Source: Lysinibacillus agricola (GTDB taxonomy: Bacteria > Bacillota > Bacilli > Bacillales_A > Planococcaceae). From it: a DNA stretch of 64,000 nucleotides. The notes beneath the pieces were generated by a model. It had not been told where the DNA came from, did no database searches, and saw nothing but the letters and a program-made list of their open reading frames with translations. Made by a program: the position numbers and the translations under genes. The stretch covers positions 3,351,501 through 3,415,500 of the forward strand of contig NZ_CP067341.1 of the NCBI RefSeq assembly GCF_016638705.1. The letters are read 5' to 3'. This document shows, piece after piece, positions 15,551-25,900 of the stretch (position 1 is its first letter; each line of letters starts with the position of its first letter).

Positions 15551-17932
15551 ATGAAAATGGCTACAAAAAATCCAATTGAATTGTTGATTGCCTTGGGCGT
15601 AAACGACTCATCGTCAAAAAATAATATTCAAAGTTATCTAGACAAGTTAAAAAAAGACTTAAAATTAGATGTTGAATTAAATGCAATCAAAGGTAACGGT
15701 AACACCTTTGAGAATATGCGTAAAGAAATTGAATCATTACAGAAGCAAGTCACTCAATTAAATCAAGAATTAAGCAATGTAGGTTCAAAGAAGTCTCACT
15801 CCCCTACCCTAGCTCAAGGTATTAAACAAGATGTCGTTGAGTCAATGAAATCTCTCGATCAGTTGAAGAATCATGTTAAGCAGCAAAATGGCGAATACAA
15901 GATTAAGACTGTCGTAGACTCACAAGGAATAGAAAAGATAGATGCTGTTGTTACCAGAGTGAAAACTGGATTAAACCAAATTCAGGAAACTCAACTAAAA
16001 CCTATCCTTGACCCCTCTGGCACATTGGTTGGACTAAAACAAATCAATCAAACTGTACATAATATTAGCTCAAAAGACTTAAAAGTTAATGTAACCAAAG
16101 GTATTGAAGAGTTAAACAAATTTGCTCGTCAAGGTGAGTTATCAAAAGAGAAATATGAGCAATTCAGGAATAGTATTAGTTCTTCTATCAATAATACCGA
16201 ATTAAATAAAGTATTAGAGTCCATGAGAAGTATTAATAAAGAAACTACTCATGAAAATAAAATGCAGAATTCAATGGCAAATATTAATCAGCAAGCTATC
16301 GAATTATCTCAAAAGTTAAATCAGTTTACTAAAGATAAGAATAATGCATTCAATCCTGTTGTTGTAGATAAGTTTTTGAGTAGATTGGATAAAGTAGCAG
16401 GTTCAAATTTCGATTCAATTACAGGAATGAAGTCGGCTAATAGGGATTTCTCTTCTGTAGAAAAAGAAATAAATACATATATTAAATTACAAGAAAAATA
16501 TAAATCTGTTACGGATAATTTAGAACTATTACAGCGTCAAGGAAAAATTACCTCTTCTGATTTAGCTAAGTTTACTCAAGATGCAAAATTAGCTACTACA
16601 GTAACTGAGTTAGGTAATTTAAATAAAGAAATAAATAAATTTGCTAAGAATACACAAATTGATGCTCAAACTTCTAATGCATTTAAAAATATTGGTAATG
16701 AAGTAGAGCGATTAAATAGTAAATTAAAAAATGTAACAAATGGTTTTAATGTGCCTTCAAGCAATACTTTATTTACAAAGATTAAATCTGATATTGATTC
16801 GATTAATAATATGAAGATCAATACTCCTGAAGACATTAAAACTTTGAACAAATTAATTTCTGATACCTCTAAAAATATCCGTCAACTAGGACAAGATAGT
16901 AACAGTTTAAAACAATTTGAAACTAAGACTCGTGAGATTAATGATTTACTTCAAAAAATGAAAGAATCAGGATTGCTCACTAATAAAGAAATAAGCAAAT
17001 TTGCTGATTCCCTATCAAGAATTGAAACTGGCAACCTAGCTCATGTTAATAATTTGTTGACTCAAATGAGTACTAAATTTGATAAGTTAAAAAATAGTGA
17101 AAAGAATTTAGATACATTTGAAAAACAGCAAAACTCCCTTTCTAGACTTAATTCAGAATTAACAAGAACTGAAAAGTTATTCCCTCGTACAATGGACAAG
17201 TCCAAAGCTGAGGAATTAAGAAAAGAGATAGAGAAACTTAGTAAGTTAAATATTATTAATCCTACTTCTCTGAAGAATAGTCAAAAAGAAATTGATGCTT
17301 TAAAAGAGAAAGTTAAACAATTCCATGCCGAATCCACTCAAGCTGCTAAAGGCTCTACTGGAGTAATGGAGGCATTTGGCGTAGCCATGCAGAAGTTTCC
17401 TATCTGGATGAGCGCCAGTACAATATTTTATGGCACTGTCCGTACTGCCAAGGAATTCGCCTCCATACTAGTTGATATCGACTCAAAATTAGTCTCTATT
17501 CAAAAAGTAGTAGATGATGGAACAGATATTGGCGCAGTTTTTGATAGAGCCACTCAATCAGCAGAGGCTTATGGTCAAAGTATAAGCAAGGCGCTTGATG
17601 CATATATCGAATTTTCACGTCAAGGTTATAAAGGCGACGAGTTAGGAACGTTAGCAGATGCAGGTTTAGTTGCATCAAACGTAGGTGAGATAACGGCTCA
17701 GGCAGCGTCGGAATACATGACGGCTTCTTTGGTGCAGTGGAAAAAAGATGCGTCAGAAGCTATGGGAATAATTGATAGTTGGAATAATATATCCAATAAC
17801 TTTGCAACAACAACAGAAAAATTAGCAAAAGGTCAATCTCGTGCAGGGGCAACTGCTCGTGCAATGGGATTAGAATTTGATCAGCTTAATGCAATTGTCG
17901 GTACAGTTACAGCGTCTACCAAACAATCGGGT
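15551..17932 (+). CDS. Tape measure protein, exon 1
   Basis: First 794 codons of a split tape measure gene (the open frame continues into the intron to 17968). AAAGGAGG precedes ATG. Residues about 1-600 are almost wholly helical/coiled-coil, rich in Gln, Asn, Lys and Ser, as expected of the rod that sets tail length. A hydrophobic segment (about 615-640, IWMSASTIFYG onward) begins the conserved membrane-active part. Reading in phase ends TKQSG; phage tape measures normally continue with DEVGNF and a run to VLPR, which is found at 19391, so splicing of an intron is required to make the full protein of about 3,029 residues. Confidence 0.85.
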
Positions 17933-18172
17933 AAACTTCATCGCCCCTTTGCACAGCGATGTGCATAGCAAACCCTGAATATGCTGGAAACTCGTCTCAC
18001 AGCCTTTATTAGTAATTTTTATTGGAAACGATATTAATATCTGAAAATATAAAGGACATGGTGAAAATCAGCAGAGATAGACCTAAGTGTAATATACATA
18101 TGGTAAGCTCTCAACGACTATCAAGGGGTAACTCATAATTAAAATTAATCACATTCCACCATTTATTAAATA

Positions 18173-18300
18173 AAATATATAATATCGGCAATTGTACATT
18201 AAATAAAGTTATTTCGTATATTATATATTTAACTATATAGATATAGAAGGAAGTTATGAGTATTTTTGATAAGTAAGACATCCTAACTCCACTTCCCTAC
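18173..18300 (+). promoter_or_regulatory. Leader module, copy 4, before intron-encoded nuclease
   Basis: AAATATATAA (18173-18182, a variant of the recurrent motif), then ATATTTAACTATA (from 18226) and a hairpin GGAAGT/ACTTCC. The last 75 bases align to 12908-12984 upstream of homing endonuclease 2 without gaps. Its association with two different nuclease types suggests a shared control element. Confidence 0.6.
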
Positions 18301-18393
18301 TAGTTTAAATAATCAAAATTTAATACTGATATCAAAAGCTTATTAGAGATAATTATTTCCAATTTACTTATAATTAAGTGGATTGGGGGAGTT

Positions 18394-18816
18394 ATGATGT
18401 CAGATGATAATCGGTTAGATTTATTTGATTTAGATAATTTAGATAAAGAAGTTTATACTATCGGAAGAATTACTGACGAGATAATTGACTTACTAGGAAT
18501 TACTATAAATCAAAAAGATATTATAATATGGAGAGATAGATTTGCGTATATCGATAAGCATAAAAATGAATTTGATAATGAAAAACAATACATAGAACAT
18601 GTTAAAGCAATACCAGATGTCATTCGAAATCCAGAATATGTAGGTGTACATCCAAGTGGAAAGAGTATTGAGTTTATAAAAAAGATTGATAAAAATTTGA
18701 TGATTGCAGTTAGGATTAACACCAAAGGAAATTTAGTATTTAGAACATCTTATCCAATTAAAGATTCTAAACTTAATAACTATATTTCATCTGGTAGGGT
18801 TAAAAAAGTGGAATAA
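18394..18816 (+). CDS. Intron-encoded PBECR-type (barnase-EndoU-colicin-RelE-like) nuclease
   Basis: 140 residues, GGGGGAG before ATGATG. The segment from about 65 to 140 (HVKAIPDVIRNPEYVGVHPS, then KSIEFIKKIDKNLMIAVRIN and LVFRTSYPI) matches what I know of the phage PBECR nuclease family, usually found fused to phage capsid or portal proteins and thought to act on RNA. Here it is free-standing inside L8 of a group I intron, where homing endonucleases normally sit. The N-terminal 60 residues are acidic with no clear domain. It may be a toxin, an RNA-processing factor or an unusual homing factor; family confidence is moderate. Confidence 0.6.
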   Translation: MMSDDNRLDLFDLDNLDKEVYTIGRITDEIIDLLGITINQKDIIIWRDRFAYIDKHKNEFDNEKQYIEHVKAIPDVIRNPEYVGVHPSGKSIEFIKKIDKNLMIAVRINTKGNLVFRTSYPIKDSKLNNYISSGRVKKVE

Positions 18817-18832
18817 ATATTAACTAAAGTTA

Positions 18833-18861
18833 TTTACATGTAAGCATAGATATGTTATATT
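18833..18861 (+). promoter_or_regulatory. Sigma-A-like promoter inside intron 1
   Basis: TTTACA (18833-18838), 17-base spacer, TATATT (18856-18861). It starts 17 bases after the nuclease ORF stop and points at a structured RNA ending in a terminator. Confidence 0.6.
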
Positions 18862-18867
18862 GAACAT

Positions 18868-19015
18868 AAGATATAAGTGGTAAGTTATTTAAGGGCGGAA
18901 CAGGCAGCCGCCACACCAATATAAATTATTGGTCTTACAAGAGATGCAGATTGCCACCTGCTAAATAACTTATCTTTCGTTAAACACCCTACATTAATTT
19001 GGAGGGTGTTTTTAT
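18868..19015 (+). ncRNA. Candidate structured small RNA with own promoter and terminator
   Basis: About 148 bases from the predicted start near 18868. AAGTTATTT (18882-18890) pairs with AAATAACTT (18963-18971) as a closing stem. Inside are GGCGG/CCGCC, CCAAT/ATTGG and GCAG/CTGC hairpins, and CAGGCA (18901-18906) can pair with TTGCC and CCTG (18951-18960), hinting at a pseudoknot. AACACCCT (18983-18990) and AGGGTGTT (19003-19010) followed by TTTTT make a textbook terminator. No ORF. Family not recognised. Confidence 0.55.
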
Positions 19016-19390
19016 CAGTTTCTAACAGAAAGACCTCCACTTCAAGCAACCTGTAAGAGTGTTAAGTGGCTAGAAGTTCAAGTATGATTTAAAGAAGGAT
19101 CACACATTATATATATGTCCTTTCTACATGAAATGTGTGAATTGAAATAAATTGCACTAGATATAAGTCCCCTACCTCATTTTATTCACAAGCTTTAAAA
19201 AGCATTATGTTTTCTTACGTGAAGAAAATAAAAAGATATCAACAAATAAAAATACATAAAAATATTTTATTTATCACCTTATTAAACAGTGGAATGTGAT
19301 TAAAGGTGATTTTTATTATGAGTTAATGGTATAGTCTACTCCCACTTCTTTGTGAAGTGTTAAAATATAGCGAAAGCTAGGGTATATTTG

Positions 19391-19594
19391 GATGAAGTTG
19401 GAAACTTTGTTAAAAACGTATTACCTCGTTTAGTAAGTGATCCGGCTCAAGATGCATTAAAAATGGTAGATGTCTCTCTTACTGACAAATCTGGAAATAT
19501 GCGCGACATTATAGATGTATATACTGATGTTGCAAACAAAGTGAAAGAGCTGAATGACGTCGAAAGAATCAGTGTCATGGAAGGCTTAGCGGGT
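19391..19594 (+). CDS. Tape measure protein, exon 2
   Basis: 68 codons, in phase with exon 1, reading DEVGNFVKNVLPRLVSD onward to VERISVMEGLAG. This is the conserved hydrophobic block of phage tape measures (the segment that contacts the host membrane region during DNA entry). It is open only from 19391 to the splice point because a TGA follows at 19595. Some annotation tools will call it as a separate 69-residue ORF from 19388. Confidence 0.85.
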
Positions 19595-19910
19595 TGATAT
19601 TGGCTCGCTTTAAATGTGGTGAACTTTATTTATAAAGGTGTACATTTAACGTTAAGGAATTGTAGGAAATGACAATTAATAAATGTGCTAACAGGGAACA
19701 TCTAAGTCTCATTTAAGATATGACAATCCTGTGCCAAGCTTGTGAGGAAACTCTCTTGAAGGTGCAACGACTAGAGTATACGGTCTAAGTCTCTTTTGAT
19801 ATGATCATGAAACTCAATAGCGCCACACATTATTTATAATAATGAAGATATAGTCTATTCCCTACTAAATATCAGGAAACTGAGGGTATGTAATTACTAT
19901 ATTACAAAAG
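19595..19910 (+). other. Group I intron 2 in tape measure gene
   Basis: 316 bases, no ORF. The exon ends AGCGGGU; the internal guide GCTCGCT (19603-19609) pairs with it over seven positions with a U-G pair at the splice site. AATCCTGTGCCAAGC (19727-19741) is the classic group I core element; GCAACGACTAG (about 19764) and ATATAGTC (about 19849) form P7, and the intron ends in G (19910). Protein continuity GLAG | KYHISRMQ confirms the boundaries. Confidence 0.9.
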
Positions 19911-22900
19911 AAATATCACATATCTCGTATGCAAGCATTATTAGATGATTTAGGTTCTGCAAAATCAATGTACAGAGACATGTACGAAACATCTAAGAAT
20001 AGTTCCGGAAGTGCAATGCGAGAAAATGAAATTTACATGCGTTCACTCGAAGCACGAATTGCATTGACACGAGTTGAATTTGAAAAGTTAGCAGTATCAA
20101 TAGGAGACGCCTTTCTCACAGATGGCATGGTGACATTTCTTCAATTAGCTTCAGGTGGATTAGGTACTATAACTAGTCTTGTAAATGGAGTTGGGTTACT
20201 CCCTATCGTTTTAGGCACTGCAGGTATGGCAACATTCGCTTTATCTAATAACTTTAGAACATTAAGCGCTAACGTTGGCAGCTCTATTATTTCATTGCTT
20301 GGATTTAGAGGTGCTGCAACAGCTACTACCACTGCAACTAATCTTTTGACAGCGACATCTAGAGGATTAGAAGTGGCATGGAAAGGTTTAGGTATAGCGT
20401 TTAAAGGGTTCATATCTTCTTTAGGCGTAGGATTGCCTTTAGTTGCCATTGGCTTTGTTATTGAAAAACTAATGAGTAAGATGGGCGAAGCTCGTCAAAA
20501 AGCTGAAGAGTTAGAATCTGCTAATAAAGAAATGCTTAATTCGTATAGTCAAAATGCTACAGATATTGATGAGTTATCAAAGAAATATGAAGAACTAGAG
20601 AAAAAAATGGCATTATCTAATGTCGACTCTAAAACTATTAATGAATATCGGGATATCCAAAATGAAATTGGCACAAAGCTCCCTTCTTTGGTTACTGGTG
20701 AAGATTCCTACGGTAATAAATTAATAGGTACAAGTGACGCACTTAAAGTTAAGATTGACTTACTCAAACAACAATTAGAGATAGATAAACAAATAGCTGA
20801 TGCTGAAGCAAATAAGAAGAGAAATGAAGATATCGATACTTATAATTCAGATATGAACTCAGCTAAAGACAAAATGCAAGGACGTTTACAGGTATTAGCA
20901 AATTATGATGATAACTCTTTAAAGTGGGCTAAAAAACTCGATGTACCAAAAGACGTTGTAATTAGACTTGTTAATGATGAAGGCGAACCATTATATAAAA
21001 CTGCTGACGAAGTTGCTAAAAAATTAGATGAAGTTAAAACTAAGCACCTCGAAGCTAAAAATTCAGGCAACGATGGTTTAGTAGAGTACTACAGTAAATT
21101 ATTATTCATGCTAGAAGAGACATATAAAGCTGTATTACCACATGAACTTGAGATGAATAAGTCAACTGCTAACCTAAAAACGCAATATATAGCATCATTA
21201 AATGCCATGATTAGTACAAATTCATCATTGCAAGACTCTACAAAAGAAATGGCTCAAGTTTTCTCATCACAACTACTTTCAATGTCTGATTCTAGTAACA
21301 TTAATGATCTAAAAAATGGTTTAGAAACACTATTCTCCTATAACGGTAATGACGAGTTATCTAGTAAAGCAAATGAGATAACTGCTAATATTTCTAAATC
21401 ATTCAGTGATATGGCTAATGCTACAGAAGAAGATTTTGGAAAAACATCAACAAATGTTAAAGCTATGTTGGATGGTCTTCCAAAGCTTTTAAAAGATGTT
21501 ATTAAAGACGAAGAAGACAGAAAAGCTGTAATGGATTTGCTTAACAAGACATATGAAAATGCAGTTGTACAGCATGAGAAAATAGCGAAAGCTGCAAAAG
21601 AAAGTGGAATAAGTTTTGAACAAGCTGCAGCTAACGCAGTTGAGTTCGGTGAAGGCGCAGAACAATCAGGTAACGCAGTATCAGAACTAGCCTCAAAAAT
21701 GAGCGAATTCAAAGATGTAACTGAACAAATGGCAGGAGTATCTCAATCAGGAGTTGATGCATTAAACGACTTAATATGGCAGTACGACACACTATCCAAT
21801 CAATTAGCAGGCTATACAGAACAACAACTTCAAGATATCTATGTTAAAGAAAATTTAACTGCAGAAGAACGCTCAGTTAAAAAAGTCTTAGATGATCGTG
21901 TAGCTATAATGAAGGAACTGTCAGGGATATACCCTGATTTACTTGGTAAAGATGGTAAAGCTATTGCCCTATCGGATGCGAAACGTAAAGCTATTGAACA
22001 AGAAACTAAAGCTAATGAGGTTCTTCTTAAAGCAAATAAGCTTTCTCGCGACGGTAAACTGAGTGCAGACCAAGACGCAATGTTATCTAGTACTAGAAAA
22101 ACTATGCGTGTAATAGAAGATATAAAAAAAGAAATCGCAGCCTTAAATGTTTTACAAAAAGCTTTACAGGATACGTACAATAAAGCTATGGAAAGCATGA
22201 AAGGTGGAGACCCAAACAGTTATACTTACGGTATGAAGGCTGCTCGAGCAGGTACATTACTTGGTCAAGCTCAATTTAAAACAAGTAATTATACATCTGA
22301 ATTAGATGCTCTGCAAAATTCATTAAATACTAACATCGGTAAAATTGATAGTTTCTCTACTGCCATTGAAAACTCTTCTAAGTCTACTAGCAGTAATACT
22401 AAAGCTACAAAAGAGAACAATGCTGAAAAAGAAAAATCCATTTGGATTACTGATAAGTATAAGCAAAAATTAGAAGAACTTAATTTAGCAATTGAAAAGC
22501 AGCAAAAGTTACAATCTAAGTATCCCGAATGGTCTAAAGAATATAAGAAATCACTAGAATCTCAAATTAAGCTTGAGAAGGAAAAGCTAGCATTACAACA
22601 AAAGCAAGCTAAAGCTATACAATCTCAAATTGCTTCAGGTAAGATTCAGCAAACTGGTAGCGTTTCAAGTCCATCTACTTCGAACGGTAAGATTAATGGA
22701 TATAGTGGTAAAATTACTTCTGGTTATGGAGAACGTTCAGATAATCATCGTGGCGTAGATATTGCTATGCCTAAAGGTACTCGTGTAGATGCTCCTGCGT
22801 CTGGTACAGTCATCAAAGCAGGTTCAGCAACATCAGAAACAAATGGCAAGAAGATGGACTGGACTTACGGCAACTTAGTAGTTATTGAAGATAAAAATGG

Positions 22901-25900
22901 AATTAGACATTTACTAGCACACTTAGATAGCACTCTAGTAAAAGTTGGCGATCAAGTAGAAGCAGGAACTCAAATCGGTAAGTCTGGTAGCTCTGGTCAT
23001 TCTACAGGACCCCACTTACACTACGAACAAAATAATTCTAAAGGTCAAACAATTAATCCTACTGCTACTTTAAATTCTATTCGTTCTGGTAATGGTACGG
23101 TAACCTCCTCTGCTTCTAGTCAACAAGCTGTAGTTTGGAATTATTTCAAAAATAAAGGTTTAAATGATAAAGCTATCGCAGGACTTATGGGTAATATTCA
23201 ACAGGAATCAGGCTTTAATTCAAGTGCTGTCAATAAGTCTTCAGGAGCGTCAGGTATTTTCCAATGGCTAGGTGGGCGTAAAACAGGACTACAAGATTAC
23301 GCTAAATCAGTAGGTAAATCTTGGACTGATATGCAAGTTCAATTGGACTATGCTTGGAAAGAGTTGCAATCTACTGAGAAAAAGTCTTTAGCATCTTTAC
23401 AAAGAAATGATTTATCATCTTCCCAACATGCATCTGAATTTGAGAGATTATTTGAACGTTCTGGTGGTTCTGCTGTTGGTAAACGTCAAGACTATGCTAA
23501 CCAATATTATAATCAATTTGCAGGCACTAATGGCGGTGCAGGAATTGGTATTGATACTTCTCAGCAGGCTATTGACCAAGCTAAATCAGATTTACTGTCA
23601 CTACAGGGAGACGCTCTCAATACTCAATCTATCATTGATAATTTGAATGAAGAATTAGTTAAATCTAATCTCGCATATTACGATCATCTTATTGATGGCG
23701 TAGACCGTTCTATTCAGATGTCTAATATTCTCGCATCTCAACAATCGGAGCATTCAAAGGCGTATCGGGATGAGTTAGAAAAAGAAACTAAGCATCTAAA
23801 GTATAAGCAAACTTTACTGCATAACGAAGCTAACTTTATTCGTAATCAACTTAAACGTAAAGATTTGTCCCCTGCTTTAAAAGGTGAATTGACTACTCAA
23901 CTAAGTGAATTATCATTGGCTTGGTGGGATGTTGCTGAAAGCATAAAAGATGTAAATGAGAAGATTCAAAATAGTAAAGTTGAATCATACATCGCAAAGT
24001 ATGATGAGTTACGTCAAATACAAGATAAGACTATTAGCTATGAAAAAGCTAAACTTGAAGAATTGGATACTTCTTCCGCTAGATATGTGAAAACTCTTGC
24101 AAGTATAAACAATGCGATGAGAGAAAAACAAAACTCTAATCGCTACGAATTAACTCAATTAACTGCTCTAATAAACAAAAATGAGTTGCAAGGTGACGCT
24201 TTAGAGTATGCTAAAAACCGTATAGAAGAATTGACACTAAGTATTAAAGAATTACAGATTGAAATTCAAGATGGAGATTATGATATTTTAATTAATATTA
24301 AAACTCAATCTGATGAAAAAATTGGCATAATGGAATCTGCAATTAATCAAGCTGAAGCAATTCGTAAAATGTTTGATGAAGGCTCTGCTGATTACGTCAA
24401 ATATACGAAAGTTATTCTTGCAGAATATGAAAAAATGGCTAAACAGCATTTAGCAACTAGAGACGCTTTAGTTGCAGAATTACAGCAGCGTGATGTTAAG
24501 GCTGAACGTATTAAGGAAATTAACAAGCTAATGGCAGAGGAACATCTAGCTTATGTAAATGCTACCCTATCCATCAAAGAGTATACAAAACAAGTTGAGG
24601 AAGCTAATAAATCGCAACTTGAAAGTGTTGCAGATAAAGCTATCAATGCATATAAAGAATACATTCAAGAGCGTAGAGATGAGCATATAAAGACTCTTGA
24701 TGATGAAATTAAGCATGAAAATGAAAAGCACGAGCAAATCATGAAAAATCTTAATGATGAAATGGATTTGTTTAGAAAGAACGTTGAAGATAAGCTAAGA
24801 CTTATTGATCGTCAAGAAGCTCAACGAAGTTATGACATGGAAATTTCAGACTTAGAAAAAGAGCGTAATAATGTTCAAAGCCAATTTGACGAATTAGCTT
24901 TAGATAATTCACATGAAGGTAAAGCTAAACGTAAAAAGTTAAAAGAACAATTAGATGAAATTGACAAGCAAATTGAAGAAAAACGTCATAGTCGTGAAGT
25001 CGAATTACGTAAAGAATCTTTAAACGATGCCTTAGAAGCTAAAGAAGAAGAAGTAAATGAAAAAATTGAACTTCAAGATAAAGAGCACGAAAATGTAATC
25101 AATAAGATTAATCGTGAAAAAGAATATTGGGAGAAGCATTACAAAGATTTACTTAATGATGAACGAAAATTTGCCGAAATGAGAGAGGCAATTCTTTCTG
25201 GTCATTTTGAGAAAATTGATGCTGAATTTCAAGAATATGTTCAAAAAATGATTAATACTATGCCACTTTTAGAAGATTCTCTAGACGGTACTATGGTAGC
25301 TGTCGGAACTTCTATTAGACAAAATGTAATTGATAATTTAAACGAAGCACTTAAATTAATTGATGAATTTAATGATAGTCAAAAAGCATCTGATAATGGT
25401 TCATTCAACTTCAATCCTTATGACGGTAATCAAGTTCAAACATCTAATGGCAATCTATCTCAGGGTGATTTACAAGTATTATTAGGTAAATTCTTATTTG
25501 ACAACGTTGCTCCTAACACATCTGGCAGTGAAAAAGATAATATTCGTCAAATGGCAGAAAAATTGGCTGAGCAAGGTCGAAAAAATGGCAGCACTCAATT
25601 CACTAAAGATGACGTTAATTTTAATGATTCCATTAAAGGTCTTACTCAAGCCGATATGGACGCTTTATATGAATACTTTGATAGTAGTAAAGGAATGTTA
25701 GGCGGTAATTATGATAGTTTTATTGAGCAGTTTATAAGTAGTATTTCTGGCAATAAACATGAATCTACGAATGATGGAAGTTTATCTAAAGCAGATATGC
25801 AAGTTATGCTAGGTAAATTTATTTATGAAAAATTAGTACCTGATACATCGTTGAGCGCTAATACTAAAACAGCATTAAAAGCAAAAGCTGACGGCGTTGC

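Larger units (their letters stand above)
17933..19390 (+). other. Group I intron 1 in tape measure gene (carries nuclease ORF and small RNA)
   Basis: Boundaries are set by protein continuity (TKQSG | DEVGNF). The exon ends in GGGU; internal GCCC at about 17942-17945 can form P1 with a U-G pair at the splice site, and the intron ends in G (19390). An AATCAGCAGAG element (about 18068), CTCAACGACTA (about 18111) and GGTATAGTCTAC (about 19328) fit the conserved core; GACTA/TAGTC form P7. About 1.2 kb between the two P7 halves is an insertion with the nuclease ORF, a leader element and a small RNA gene. Total length 1,458 bases. Confidence 0.8.

Noticed and set aside
18868-19015. Assigning the intron RNA to a named class such as a known endonuclease-associated RNA or type III antitoxin
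   Set aside because: I see no conserved sequence signature of a named family and no tandem repeats as in type III antitoxins; it is reported only as a candidate structured RNA.
17933-19910. Reading the tape measure region as three broken pseudogenes
   Set aside because: The protein joins perfectly across both gaps and both gaps carry group I intron core elements and guide pairing, so splicing explains the interruptions.
20141-22198. Several long minus-strand ORFs inside the tape measure gene
   Set aside because: They are mirror frames of a coding region with biased composition (Ser, Ala, Leu-rich) and lack ribosome sites.
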